Source: Pestalotiopsis fici W106-1
Lineage: Eukaryota > Ascomycota > Sordariomycetes > Amphisphaeriales > Sporocadaceae
Length of the DNA stretch: 64,000 nucleotides
Direction of reading: 5' to 3'
NCBI RefSeq assembly: GCF_000516985.1
Contig: NW_006917100.1
Location: 1,291,490 to 1,355,489 of the forward strand
Positions 24,315 to 36,284 of the stretch are shown one piece after another; positions within the stretch are counted from its first letter, which is position 1, and the number at the start of each line of letters is the position of its first letter. The translations under genes and the position numbers were made by a program. The notes beneath the pieces were generated by a model. It worked only from the letters and a program-made list of their open reading frames with translations. It ran no database searches and was not told the origin of the DNA.

Positions 24315-25135
24315 ATGGATCAGTTGATTCCCGGCGAAGGCGGCCGAAACCCGCTCGAAGCTTGGTTTTGGGAAATGCCGCTTTGTACGCGCTGGTGGAC
24401 AACGGCGACGGTCTTGACTAGTGCATTGGTCCAATGCCAGATGGTAACTCCGTTCCAGCTGTTCTACAGCGTGCGAACCGTGTTTGGAAAGGGAGAGGTG
24501 AGCGCATCGCAGCCTGCCATTGATAGACGATAATGCTTTGGATATATTCGCTAACCTTGGTCGCTTTGCTATAGTATTGGAGACTCCTGACGACATTCCT
24601 ATACTTTGGGCCGTTCTCATTAGACCTTCTCTTCCACGTGTACTTCCTCCAGCGTTACGCCCGTCTTCTCGAGGAGGGTTCGTCCCCGGCGCACTTCTCT
24701 TGGCTTCTCGCCTACTCGATGGCCTTCCTCCTGGTCCTTTCGCCCTTTGTATCGATGCCCTTCCTCGGCCACCCTCTGTCGTCGACGCTCGTATACATCT
24801 GGTCGCGACGCAACCCTGAAACCCGCCTTAGCTTTCTCGGTCTTCTGGTGTTCACTGCGCCGTACCTGCCGTGGGTTTTGATGGGATTCAGCCTTGTCAT
24901 GCATGGTACGGTACCCAAGGACGAGATTATGGGCGTGGTTATTGGCCACATTTGGTACTTCTTTTCCGACGTATACCCTCCCATGCACAACGGCTCCAGA
25001 CCACTGGATCCCCCCAGATTCTGGCGCAGGTTGTTCGAAACAAGGCCTCAACGACGGGACGACGACGCTACTGCCATTGAGAATGAGTTTGCCATGGGTG
25101 GAGGCCCCGAATTGGCTGCAGCTGAGGTACGATAA
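24315..25135 (+). CDS. derlin (Der1-like rhomboid pseudoprotease, ERAD)
   Basis: Exons 24315-24497 and 24575-25135 join at phase 0 to 247 residues. Derlins help pull misfolded proteins out of the ER for degradation. The conserved L1-loop WR motif appears as YWRLLTTFLYFGPFS (Trp63-Arg64), directly at the start of exon 2. The N-terminal MPLCTRWWTTATVLTSAL, the segment FQLFYSVRTVFGKGE, and GVVIGHIWYFFSDVYPP match the family (GHxYYFLxDVxP). About six hydrophobic segments are visible, followed by a short soluble tail with acidic and Arg residues. No catalytic Ser-His pair of active rhomboids is present. The tail lacks an obvious SHP box for Cdc48 binding, so it is closer to Derlin-2/Der1 length than to the longer Dfm1. 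The intron has a CTAAC branch point. Confidence 0.92.
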
Positions 25136-26012
25136 GGGCCCTGTTGCTTGAGAATTGCATAGTCATACAGAACATTTTTACGGCGTTTCAAGGTGTTTTT
25201 GGTGGAAATTTTTACTTGTCAGTTGTCCCAGGCATGACGCAAAGAAATGAAAGTGCCACATCCCAAAACAGTTCGAAAGAAAACATTTAGGAAGGCACCG
25301 AGCATGGGGGATTTCAGCACTCCTGAACACAGGTCTTCGGCTTCGTCATCACGAAGTCATACATGTACAGTAAACCTAGCTTCTGTATTATTGGACCACC
25401 GTGGTGGTTATCAACTCTTTCTGATCAAACAGAATTGTTATAAATGCAGATGATGATAGATTCATGGCTCATAAACAGATTCATCACAGCATATGAACTG
25501 GCCGTTGCAGAGGGGCATGTCTTCAAAGTAGCCAAGACTGTTTCAGGTGTTCAGCCTGATCATCATGAGCATGAACAGCTTCCTACCATTACAACTCTTA
25601 GATATGTGGTCAGCACAGTCAGCGCATCTGCAAGGCACATCAAGCGCTAGAACGTGTCTATTCCTGTCAACATTCCTTGGACGGGGTGTGTGAATGGATG
25701 CAAGTTGCTGACTTTACCTTGGCCAGTGAATGGCTTGTAATGAGACAGATCCCCACCACACCCAAGGGCCCGACGTCACACGTGCGCCAAAAGTCGCAAC
25801 TTTTTGGCGGGGCAAGAAGACGCATGGCCGATCTTCTAAATCGTTAGCAGCTTTGCGCCTGAAATAATTGACAAACAAAAAAAAGCCCCAGATCTCACTT
25901 TGCGACCTTCTTGAACTCTGATAGTACATAGCTCTTTCTGTTCTCAGATTTCACACCTATCCTTCTTCTTTCTTATCAAAAGCGTAAAATATCACTGAAA
26001 CCACTGTTCATC
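25136..26012. other. intergenic, derlin 3' flank and ARD promoter
   Basis: 877 bases with no gene seen. The right part carries the GACGTC and CACGTG elements listed separately. Confidence 0.6.
25772..25784. promoter_or_regulatory. GACGTC palindrome plus CACGTG E-box upstream of ARD
   Basis: GACGTC (25772-25777) and CACGTG (25779-25784) lie one base apart, about 230 bases before the acireductone dioxygenase ATG. CACGTG is the Cbf1-type site found at sulphur-amino-acid genes; GACGTC is the core of CRE/bZIP sites. Function is inferred from the motif and gene role only. Confidence 0.45.
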
Positions 26013-26902
26013 ATGAGGGCGTACTGGTATGATAATCTCGAGGTGAGCGCAAATCAACCCCACTATCACGCAATATGAGACCGGCAGTTCGACTTTGATA
26101 CTGTCATGACAGTCTCATGGCAAAGACATTCATGATCGCGGAAAGCACATATATACATCTATAAAGTCTCGTGAGACAGATCAGGAACTGCAGTGTCACT
26201 CACATTGGAAAAACTTGCATAGGGTGACCAGCGTCTGCCCCACGACTCGGGTCGCGACCTGACGACCTCGGAGCTGGAGCGGCTGGGCGTCTTATACTAC
26301 CGCCTGCCCGAGGTCGAGGGCGTCGACAAGCTGGCGGCGGAGCGCGGCTACAAGAACCGCGACCAGATCACGGTGAGCCCCGAGAAGATGGGTGACGTCT
26401 ACGAGGAAAAGGTCAAGTCCTTCTTCCATGAGCACCTGCACGAGGACGAGGAGATCCGGTACATTCGCGACGGCAAGGGTTACTTCGACGTGCGATCGCG
26501 CGACGATGAGTGGGTTCGCATTCAGCTCGAAAAGGTGCGTTATTCTTGGAATTTTGTACCAACCTGACAATTTGAGGCATCATGGCATGTCCTTGGGGGA
26601 GGGCGACGTCCATCGCGATTTGAGGCACTGCGTAGTCGGTGGATATTGGATAAGCGCTAATCGTTAGCAGGACGACCTCATTGTCCTGCCAGCTGGTATT
26701 TACCATCGCTTCACGACAGATGCCGACAATGTAGGTTTCAGCCAACCAAATGAGGGTAGTGATGACTGACTGACGTGGAATCAAGTACATTCAAGCCATG
26801 AGACTGTTCAAGGACGAACCCAAGTGGACGCCTCTCAACAGGAGCAACGAGCTGAACTCCAACCAATACCGCCAGAGCTATGTCTCGGAATTCTTGAGCT
26901 GA
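26013..26902 (+). CDS. adi1: acireductone dioxygenase (methionine salvage)
   Basis: Four exons, 26013-26042, 26223-26534, 26671-26730 and 26786-26902, all phase-0 junctions, give 172 residues. The cupin enzyme converts acireductone to 2-keto-4-methylthiobutyrate, the last step before methionine is re-formed from methylthioadenosine. Metal ligands are intact: His81, His83 and Glu87 in [11 protein letters not shown] and His126 in PAGIYHRF. The family words [17 protein letters not shown] and the C-terminal [11 protein letters not shown] are present. The first exon encodes only the ten residues [10 protein letters not shown]. Intron 1 is 180 bases and contains a perfect 14-base palindrome at 26100-26113. 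The metal (Fe or Ni) that decides on- versus off-pathway chemistry cannot be told from sequence. Confidence 0.95.
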
Positions 26903-27491
26903 GGAGTGAAAGGGGTTGCAAAATTTATCAAGTATTTGACTTCAGCAGCAGGAACTAGGTAAAAGAGTTGAGAATAGTAGCAAAATACAATGAATGAACA
27001 TAAAAATGCGACTTAAACTTGTTAGCACAGTATACCAGTCAGCGTAATCGTATACTTCAGACCCTAAATCAGTGCATACCTAGTCACACAAAGGCCATGC
27101 ACAACTATACATTGCTTACAAGCTGCCGCACCCTTTGGTTAGTCTCGCAGCCCTGCCATCAATCTAGTACTATTACGTGCGCCAACATTTCTCGCTATCA
27201 ATTGATAATTTTACCCCTTTTTTTATACAAAATTTTCTTTTTTTAAACTTTGCTATTTAGGCTTCCGTTGCGGCCTGACATTTTACGAAGATCTCTCTCG
27301 GATGTTACCTTAATGTGATAGCCGGTGGGCTCAAGAAATAAGCGGGGCTATTGCAACTACAAGGACCAACCAATGCACGAGCGTTGGCGATCTCCTCTCA
27401 ATTCTCCTTTCCCTTCAAGCCTCAACATGTAGGCAGTGATTTCTGATTGTCCACTTCGTTTTAATCTTCAAAGAATCAACTTGGAACTTCC
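26903..27491. other. intergenic, ARD to SDR gene
   Basis: 589 bases, AT-rich around 27200-27250 with T runs. It holds the ARD 3' end and the SDR promoter. No gene is seen. Confidence 0.55.
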
Positions 27492-28659
27492 ATGGAAACA
27501 GGTCGAGATGCCGCCATGGAATCAAAATCATCCGAGGTAGGGAGTTTGAGAGATGGGCCGCGACCCAAGCTCTCGTTACCTTTGAGTTGCGAGCCGCCGC
27601 AAGACAATGCGCCACGGAAACAGCTTGTATGGATTGTGAGTAGTAATCGCCATTATTAAACTTGTGCTCTCCAGCATTTCATCTGACACATTATGCAAGG
27701 TCTTTGGTGGAACAGGCCATATGGGCCGCTCTCTTGTAAAATGTGCTCTGGCAAGAAATGATTGCGTCTGCGCTGTCGGCCGGGTATTTGAGACCGCGCC
27801 CGAGGCAATGGCGGAGCAGCACTCGGGCCCAAACGCACTTGGCCTTTTATGTGATGTCCGCGACCGGGAATCAGTATCCCGGGCCATTGAGCGTTGTCTA
27901 GAGCACTTTGGCCGGATCGATGTTGTGGCGAATTGCTCAGGCTATGGAGTGATAGGCGCCTGCGAAGACCAGGACGAGCACGAGATCCGGAACCAGTTTG
28001 AGACCAATTTCATGGGGACTCTACATATCATCCAGGCCTCTCTGCCGTACTTCCGCTCCCAAAACAACGGGCGCTTCCTAATCTTCAGTTCAACCAGTGG
28101 CGCACTCGGCGTGCCTGGCCTCGGCCCATATTGCGCAACCAAGTACGCCGTCGAGGGCCTCATCGAGGCCATGCTGTACGAGATTGACTCGTTCAACGTC
28201 AAGGCGACGCTGGTCGAGCCGGGCCTGGTGCGGCGGGACGAGCCCGACTCGGAGGACAACCCCCTGCCGACCTGGGGCCACTTCCTCATCAAACCGGCGT
28301 CCGAGGCCTACGCCCAAGCCACGAGCCCGGCTCTCCACGCCAAGCGCATGGTGCAGTGGCTCGGTGACCGCCAGCCGACGAGCGCTGTCAAGTGCGCCGA
28401 GCTCGTCTGGCAGCTCGGCCACTGCTCCTACCCGCCGCTCCGGCTGGTGCTGGGCAGCTACGCCATTGAGAGCATCCGGGACCGTCTCAAGAGCGTGACC
28501 GAGGAGCTCGAGGACTGGAAACACCTCAACTTCCCGGTGACCGCGGACGCGCCGAGCGAGGATGCCAGCAACAATGTCGCCTCGGAGAGTGGCGACAGAG
28601 ATAGAGAGGGCGATGACGACGGCGAGGTAGACGATGATGGTGACCAGGATATGACTTGA
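27492..28659 (+). CDS. short-chain dehydrogenase/reductase with acidic C-terminal tail
   Basis: Exons 27492-27635 and 27700-28659 join at phase 0 to 367 residues. An NAD(P)-binding Rossmann fold starts with KQLVWIVFGGTGHMGRS, and the junction falls inside this strand, which supports the model. Then come CDVRDRESV (cofactor Asp), the NNAG-equivalent NCSGYG, ETNFMGTL, the catalytic Ser in FSSTSG, Tyr192 and Lys196 in YCATK, and LVEPGLVR. This is the layout of classical SDRs of the type that act on hydroxysteroid-like or other alcohols/ketones; the substrate cannot be predicted. Unusual are ~40 extra N-terminal residues and a strongly acidic tail of about 35 residues (runs such as GDDDGEVDDDGDQDMT) that classical SDRs lack. 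An alternative start is the Met eight codons downstream (27516). Confidence 0.82.
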
Positions 28660-30230
28660 GGGCTCACAAGGAACCTCGCTTATTGAAGCAAAACCAACAC
28701 GGGCGGCATAGTTTTACGACGAGGGAAAATGTCACTGGAAGGCTTAAGCTTAGGAGGGTCCCTTGAGACATTTGGGCATGGTTTTCATGGCAGACATGAA
28801 CTCGACTGCCAGAGCCACGAACCCAGACAACTTTGTTCCAGGAGCAGCCTAGCAAGAAGACTGTCATTTTTGGGTAATGTCTAGGCCAGTTGTTTTTGAG
28901 TTTGTCATATTCTCTTCTTTTTTGACCAGGACCGTACGAGTCTGTATTATAGCCAAAAACGTCCTATCATAATCATGAATTCCTTATCTTTTGGTTTGGA
29001 GCGGGAGAACTGAGCGGCTCATTTGCAACGCATCTTATACTGACTCGTGGGTATTACGTAGACGGGAAGTGGTTCACTTATGGAAAAAGTCACACGATGC
29101 ATTGCCATATCGAGTGTTGATTCCCTTCGTCCCGTAGTTCTATTTTGCCCCAGGTCTGACAAAGAAAGCAAACGGTCATCGCCCCCTTGCACCCCAAGAA
29201 ACGAGTCGGGGACACCCCCCAAGTGTCAAGGTTTAGAAAGTTTTCCTTTTTTTCTAATTTTACGCGGCACAGCACGCTCGATTTATGCTACTAAGCCATA
29301 TCCGTACAAGTGCACATACGCCTTAGTCCGCTAATGCGATTTTCTTGGCAGGGAATCTTGTCAGATTGCATCGGTGTCCGAATCATTGTGCTGATAATAC
29401 TTTCGTTCTTGTTGGTTCAAAGAGGTGTATGTTTTACCTTGAAGGAAGGAAAAAGTTCAATATCTTGATGGAGACAATCAGTCATTAGAAATCTATTCGA
29501 GAGGCAATGCACTGTGGTTATCAAAATGAAAATATATACCTATTCGACTCGGTAGGTGTAGGTGCATAAGTTCTTAACGCGGGCCGCGTAAACCCCCAAC
29601 AAAAGCCCGGACAAGTTCCAGACTGTTTCTAAAATACATACTTAGCTACTATGTAAATGGATCTTTTTTTACTGCTGATCAGCCCGTTTCGGACACCCTG
29701 ACTCAATTCCTGCCTCTGCCGCTTCATTTAATGAATGCTTTTCGAGGTACGGAAAGGGGCTAAGTTAGGTGCGCGCGCGTCTTGACCATTGATAATTCCC
29801 AAAAAGCTTCCAAAACGTTAATCTGTCCCCTTGGTTCACTTTCTTCCCGCGACAGCAAACAACAGGACACAGCTCATCAACGGACGCCTGCGACAGCGAG
29901 GACCATTTTTTCTTTGCCCTGCTCGCCGTTCCCCCTCAAAGCCTCCCCGCGACATTGGTCTCGTGCTTCATTGCATCTGCTAGACCTTCTGCCGCTCACG
30001 TGTGTGCCGCCTTTCGTGTTCCCTTCTCTCGACGATACCGAACCGCTCGCTCTACGCTCTCTTGCCTGTCTGTTTGCCTCTCGGCCGACGACAACTTTTG
30101 CCGGCCGGCTCCAATCGACCGTCTCTGAACCAAGCGACGACGACCGGTCAAAAACCAACCCAGCGTCGATTTCAATCCTCGCACAGGACTTTGCTCTTCC
30201 AGTAATTACCCATCTCTCCTTGGTAACCTC
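28660..30230. other. 1.6 kb intergenic, SDR to GDP-mannose transporter
   Basis: No family-like open frame is seen. The last ~450 bases are pyrimidine-rich and likely the promoter and leader of the transporter gene. Nothing else is recognised. Confidence 0.6.
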
Positions 30231-31559
30231 ATGTTTCCCAAAATGTCTGACAAGAATGATCAAGGTCTCAGCATTCGCTTGCCTGAGAACGAACCCGAGA
30301 GTCCGCAAAGCGCTCAGCGACCCCTCGAACACACAGAAGAAAAGCAGCTATTCATATCTTCTCCCCCGCCGATCACTTCATCGCAGCTCAACATGGCCTC
30401 CATTCAGAAGGTGGAAAACAGCCCGCCGCTGTCCATTCTGGCGTACTGCTTGTCCTCCATTTCCATGACCGTCGTCAATAAATACGTTGTTTCCGGATCG
30501 TCATGGAACCTTAATCTGTTCTATCTGGCTGTTCAGGTAAGAAACTGCCTCGCCGACAGTCAGGACTATCCCGTATCTTTGGTACTAACACTGCTCAACA
30601 GTCGATTGTCTGTATTGCCACCATCGAAGCATGCAAGCAGATGGGTATGATCAAGAACCTGGCCCCCTTTGATGTCAATAAGGGCAAGAGATGGTTTCCC
30701 GTGTCGCTGCTCCTCGTGGGTATGATTTATACGTCTACCAAGGCTCTCCAGTTCCTGTCCGTCCCCGTGTACACCATCTTCAAGAACTTGACCATCATCG
30801 TCATTGCCTACGGTGAGGTCCTCTGGTTCGGTGGCAGCGTCACTCCTTTGGCTCTGCTCTCTTTCGGTCTCATGGTTCTGTCTTCGGTCGTCGCTGCTTG
30901 GGCCGATCTTGGCCACGCCAGCCAGACTGCCGAGGCCGCTGAAGCTCTGGCCACTCTCAACGCCGGATATGCTTGGATGGGACTGAACGTTTTCTGCACT
31001 GCTTCGTACGTTCTGGGCATGCGCAAGGTCATTAAGAACATGAACTTCAAGGACTGGGACAGTGAGTAGACCCATTGAGATGATTGAGAGTATTAAGCGC
31101 GCACACTAACTTGAGATAGCCATGTTCTACAACAACCTGCTCACCATCCCCGTCCTCCTCTTTGGCTCCCTTATCGCCGAGGACTGGTCCAGCGCCAACT
31201 TCCAGAAGAACTTCCCCGTGGAGAGCCGTAACGCCCTGATGATTGGTATGATCTACTCTGGAATGGCTGCCATCTTCATCTCGTACTGCTCCGCCTGGTG
31301 CATTCGGGTTACCTCTTCGACCACATACTCGATGGTTGGCGCTCTGAACAAGCTCCCCATTGCTGTGTCTGGTTTGATCTTCTTCTCGGCTCCCGTGACT
31401 GTCGGTTCTGTCTCTGCCATCTTCATTGGTTTCGTCTCTGGTATTGTGTACGCTTGGGCCAAGGTGCGCCAGTCGCAGGTCAGCAAGTCTGTCCTGCCCA
31501 CCACGCAGCCTCCCATGAGCGCCAGCTCTCAGAGCAGCAGAGATGCCGTCAAGTCGTAA
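30231..31559 (+). CDS. Golgi GDP-mannose transporter (nucleotide-sugar transporter family)
   Basis: Exons 30231-30536, 30602-31061 and 31120-31559 join in phase to 401 residues, or 397 from the second ATG at 30243 (MSDKNDQG). It brings GDP-mannose into the Golgi lumen for mannosylation of glycoproteins and glycolipids, in exchange for GMP (yeast Vrg4). About ten hydrophobic segments follow a soluble, Ser/Pro-rich N-terminus of ~65 residues. The nucleotide-recognition motif GALNK is present ([21 protein letters not shown]), as is the upstream [13 protein letters not shown]. Other family words are [26 protein letters not shown] and [11 protein letters not shown]. The cytosolic tail is Ser-rich. 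Both start candidates are in frame; the second fits homologues better. Confidence 0.94.
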
Positions 31560-33277
31560 GCATTTCGACTTCAGAGCGTTTGACTTGTCAGGTCACCTCG
31601 GGAGACCTGGCGCGGAGACAGTACGAGGAGAGGGAGAGACAGAGGAGAGTGCTGTTGTCGATTCTAGAATTACTTGCTAGAATAAGATCAAGATTTCTTT
31701 TCCGGCGTAATTTTATCCAGGAACCAAAAAAGCGGGGTTTGACTGTATTGACAAGCGCACGATATGAACACCTCACGATTTGATGTGGGTGTATGATCGC
31801 AGCCTGTGGAAGCCTGCGTGGGACATGGTTTACCAGGTGGTCGAAACGATTCAACCCTCCCCCGGCTGTCTTACATCTTTACGTGTATATTTAATCTTTC
31901 GACCATCTACCTTTCTGGGGAGTTTGGAATTCATTTTCGCAGCCGGCGCGATCACATTCTGGCATAGACGTTGGGGGAGAGGAGGCTACGGTATTGTTGG
32001 AGGGAAGGATCATACTGATGCATGCTGTATTCATTTTTTTTGACATTGGAAGGCGTACGATGGTTGTTACAGTGCCACGATATAGGGACGGACAGCACTT
32101 GACGATGCATGTTATTACACGACTTTGAGACGGCACCTAATAGAAGCATATTCGAATAATGCAAATAAGGAAGTACTATATATGTGAGCAGTGATTGTTG
32201 GTTGTCAATTTGTTCGGTTAGTAGAAAGCGGCTGCTGCAGGTGCAATTTGTGTTTACTGCTGCAAAACATGACTTGTATTAAAGTGCTGTGTATCCGGTG
32301 TATTCTGGCTTTGGTCCCTAATTATTGATATGCCTCTGTGTTAAAGGGGGGGAAAAAACATGTGACAGTCTTCATGTTGATTACATGAACTCAAGCGTTG
32401 AACTGTTGGCCGGAAACCGTCTAGGTTTTTAGCAGCGGGTGGTTATCTTAGACGTTGCAAATGGAACTAATGAGGTAATCTAGGGGAATTTTCTCTCTCT
32501 TCTTCAAAGTTCTTTGCCTGGGATGCGCAGGTACAGCGGTACCTTGGCTGCAAGGTTAAGGTAGGTGATGTTTTGACACTAAAAGAGGTAGAGCTGCTGC
32601 TGCTGCCGAGAGACACATACATGTACACTATGTAGTGGTGACAGGTGCCCCCCCCCCCNNNNNNNNNNNNNNNNNNNNNNNNNNNNNNNNNNNNNNNNNN
32701 NNNNNNNNNNNNNNNNNNNNNNNNNNNNNNNNNNNNNNNNNNNNNNNNNNNNNNNNNNCCATCAGCACCGAATCAGTCAGACCCTGGTCCCCTGGATCGT
32801 CTCAAGCCAAGGGATCTGGCACATGGCCCTTTGGGGTCTGGACATTTCATGCTAGGTTAGTGTAGCGCATGTGACATCACCGCCTGCTGCTTCTCTTTTT
32901 TTCTCTCTACATTCCGAATGGGAATGGAAGCTTGGCTGTCGTTGTGTTTGAACAGTCGCTCTCTTTCTCCACGGCCCAAAAAGCAAAGCCGCCAGCAGCA
33001 GCACCAATAATCGTGTCTTCTTCACGCGCATGACCTTTGAAGGGCTGGTCACGAAAAGCTGCGCACAATTTGTGCCTCTACCTACATATCTCCTTGCCGA
33101 CGGCCGGTTCGACAAATCATTTGGTAACATGTTGATCTAGCTAAGAAACGGCATCCATATCCCAACAGTCTTGGCCATTCCCACCCTTTTTCTCCTCTGT
33201 GCGACTTCGCTCTCTCCCTCCCCCATTCCGCCTCTTTACCATATTGTTGTGACAGAAAAACCACAAGTCGCAGCAGC
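31560..33277. other. 1.7 kb intergenic with assembly gap
   Basis: Holds the transporter 3' region and the promoter of the MBOAT gene, interrupted by 100 N. No family-like frame is seen on either side of the gap. The stretch from 32860 to 33277 is pyrimidine-rich. Confidence 0.55.
32659..32758. other. assembly gap (100 N) after a poly-C run
   Basis: Exactly 100 N, preceded directly by a run of C (about 11). The third gap in the window also follows a C run, so this looks like a systematic sequencing or assembly stop. Confidence 0.98.
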
Positions 33278-35256
33278 ATGATACCCTTCATACACAAACG
33301 TGAGAGATCCTCCCGTATGCCCAAGGGGCTGCCAAAGTCATACAAGATACTGACGCCATCACCGTAGCTTTCGAGATATTTGCTGGGTCCATCGGGGCAT
33401 CCCCAGATGAACGTGAGTGACCGAGACTGCTCCTTTACATGCGCGTTGCTAAGCTGGTCCCTCTTGCGACACAGTCAAGCTTATATTCTCATTCTTACTC
33501 TCGTACCCGCTCGCGGGCCTGCTGAAGCGCGTTCCGGATGCGCAGCCAGCTTACAAGAATGCCTTCATTATCGGGTGCGTTTCCTTTTCCTAAGTCGGCC
33601 CCTGTATTCCCACAAGTAAAGGCTAGTTCTGCTAACCACGGCGTCTTTACAGATGCTCCCTCTTTTACCTCGTCGGACTCTTCGACCTATGGGATGGCTT
33701 ACGAACTTTGATCATCGCTGCGGGTGGCACATACGCTCTGGCATACTCTTTACGCACCAGTCCCTACATGCCATGGATCGGCTTCGTTTTCCTGATGGGT
33801 CACATGGCCGTGAACCAACTCTCGCGGCAGTTTGCCAACAATCCCGCCGCCGTCGATATCACGGGCGCACAGATGGTGCTGGTCATGAAGCTCTCGGCTT
33901 TCTGTTGGAATGTTGCTGACGGCACGTTGCCCGAAGACCAGCTGTCAGACTTTCAGAAGGACAAGAGGATCGTCAAGCTCCCCGGCTTCTTGGACTACGC
34001 CGGTTATGTCCTATTTTTCCCGTCCCTCATGGCGGGCCCCTCGTTCGACTATAATGAGTACAAAGCGTGGATCGACTGCTCCATGTTTAATGTGCCCGTT
34101 ACAGTTGACCCGGCCAAGAAGCCCCCGACTCGCAAGAAGAGAAAGATCCCCCGCAGCGGTACTCCCGCCATGTGGAAGCTTGCTACTGGCTTAATCTGGA
34201 TCTTTGCCTTCCTCAAGTTTAGTGCGTGGTACGATTGGCATTTCATGCTCGAAAAGGGCTTTGGTTCCTACTCATTCCCACGCAAGGTCTTTTTCCTGCA
34301 TATGGTCGGCTTCACTGCTCGTCTTAAATACTATGGCGTTTGGACCCTCACAGAGGGCGCTTGTATCCTGGCCGGCTTGGGTTACAAGGGTATCGACCCT
34401 ACTACAGGCAAAGTCAGCTGGGATCGCCTGCAGAACATCAATCCTTGGGGCGTTGAATCGGCACAAAACAGTCGTGCCTACTTGGAGAACTGGAACATGA
34501 ACACCAACAAGTGGCTCCGATACTACATCTATCTTCGAGTGACACCGCGCAACAAGAAGCCAGGATTCCGAGCCAGTCTTGCTACCTTTAGCACCAGCGC
34601 GTTCTGGCATGGATTTTACCCAGGATACTATTTGAGCTTCCTCTTGGCCAGCTTTGTGCAGACTGCCGCAAAACGTGAGTCTTACGCGCTCCCCCAAGCA
34701 TCTCGTGACTATATCCAGCAGCATGTACTAATTCAATATTCTAGATTACCGCCGCAACATTCGCCCCTTTTTCCTCGATCCTGTAGATCAGAAGCCACTG
34801 CCGAGCAAGCGCTACTATGATATCCTATCTTGGCTCGCAACTCAAACGACTTTCTCCTTCGTTGTGGCCCCGTTTGTGATTTTGGACTTTGGCAATTCCA
34901 TTGCGATCTGGTCGCGCGTCTACTTTTACGCCATCATCACGACATTTGCCAGTCTCGCTTTCTTCGCCTCTCCTGGCAAAAAGTGGCTGAAAGCACAGCA
35001 TGAAAAGAGAAGCCACGATGCAGGTGTCAAGCTTGTCAAGAACTTGAGCACAGAGTCTCTTAATGCCGCCGGTGGAAGCAAGGAGCCCATCTTGGGACTG
35101 AGTCAGGATCCCGAAGCGGATGCAAACGAGATAGTAGATGAAATCAGAGCTCAAGTTGAGAGGGCCAAAGCCGAGCAAGCCAGGAGACGAAGCCGTGGGC
35201 AAAGCCTTGGCGATGTGGTCAAGGAAAAGACGCAGTTGAAATCCAAGGTGATTTAG
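33278..35256 (+). CDS. MBOAT lysophospholipid acyltransferase (Ale1 type)
   Basis: Five exons, 33278-33299, 33368-33412, 33475-33574, 33653-34674 and 34745-35256, keep phase and give 566 residues. Ale1-type enzymes of the ER membrane re-acylate lysophospholipids (Lands cycle) with broad headgroup range. The catalytic His is in SAFWHGFYPGYY (about residue 375) and the conserved Asn lies in ENWNMNTNKWLRYYIY; both are family hallmarks. Many hydrophobic segments are visible (SLFYLVGLFDLWDG, YAGYVLFFPSLMAGPSFDY, LIWIFAFLKFSAWYDW). The three tiny 5' exons rebuild the expected N-terminus MIPFIHKPFEIFAGSIGASPDELKLIF.. in 20-30 residue steps, which no single open frame shows. The C-terminal ~70 residues are charged, coiled-coil-like (VDEIRAQVERAKAEQARRRS). 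Confidence 0.93.
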
Positions 35257-36284
35257 GGCTACTTGGTCGACCATCGCAAGTCGATCCAAAGCCCGGCAAT
35301 AGAGGTTGTGAGCTACAATCTTGGCAACGGTCCAGATGGTGGCATTGTGACCCGCGAGGTTCCGAGCAGCATCCTTAAATTATGTCACCCACTTTGGGTA
35401 TGATCAAGACCAGAATCATGTAACAAGTCATGAGTCAACTGCTTGAGCCTGGCCGGGCGGTGATGATGCGGAAGTAATTATAAAAGCTTAAAACAGAATA
35501 AACTAGACAGTTTGTATAGTCTATCTAATATTATATAACATCATTAGATATATCACCTCGGGTCTAGTTGACTGAGAAGACGCATTGCACATAGATGAGA
35601 CCATGAATGTTGGCTGGGAAAATAGTTATTAGGTATATGCTATCCTCTTTGCGAGCCATGAATGGCTGGCATATTGCTTTGTTTTATACATTTGGTGTCG
35701 CCTGCGAAGTCCAGTCATCACAGCACGATTTCCTCTAAATAACCAACTACTTCAGCTATCCTCCACCTCTACTTCTATTTGTAGATCATCACACATCAGC
35801 CACCTCTCTCTTGCTCTCTCTTTCAAGACTCTTCCCGGGTATCAGAGACAACATGATTTGAAGAAATCTGGGTCATTAACATGTCGTGACCTTTCCAAAC
35901 TCCCTTCTTTTATTTCCCGTCTTCTCCTGGGCGCCCGAAATTGAGTGCCATGATGCTGGTCCTGCACTCGGGAAAATATGCAGGACTACGAATAAAAAAA
36001 ATCATTTCGCTTGGTCTATATAAACGACGAGTTCCTCGTAATGAGGATGCTTGTAAAACAAGAAAAGTCGCTTTGACTGGTGATAGGGAAAATAAAAAAT
36101 AGTTGGGTGGTGGTTAAAAAAAATGTACATTGTTGAAAAGTAGTCGTGATTCGACTGTCTCGCGTTCTGTGGGACCGAAATGCGCGTGAGGCGGTAGCAG
36201 AAAGTTGGATGAGATCCTGAACGACCCCAGGGTTCATGTATGGAGTCTCGTCAATGTCATGATAGGTCGGAAGCAGCGGTTGTT
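35257..36284. other. convergent 3' region, MBOAT / Ser-rich protein
   Basis: 1.0 kb between two stop codons. AT-rich around 35480-35560; CT-rich microsatellite-like sequence near 35805-35825. No gene is seen. Confidence 0.6.

Noticed and set aside
24001..28659. Possible secondary-metabolite or other functional gene cluster around the SDR
   Set aside because: Neighbours are derlin, methionine salvage and sugar-nucleotide transport; no backbone enzyme, cluster regulator or efflux pump is present.
29782..30468. 228-codon frame upstream of and overlapping the GDP-mannose transporter
   Set aside because: Reads pyrimidine-rich leader sequence in a shifted frame; Ser/Leu/Pro-rich with no family resemblance.
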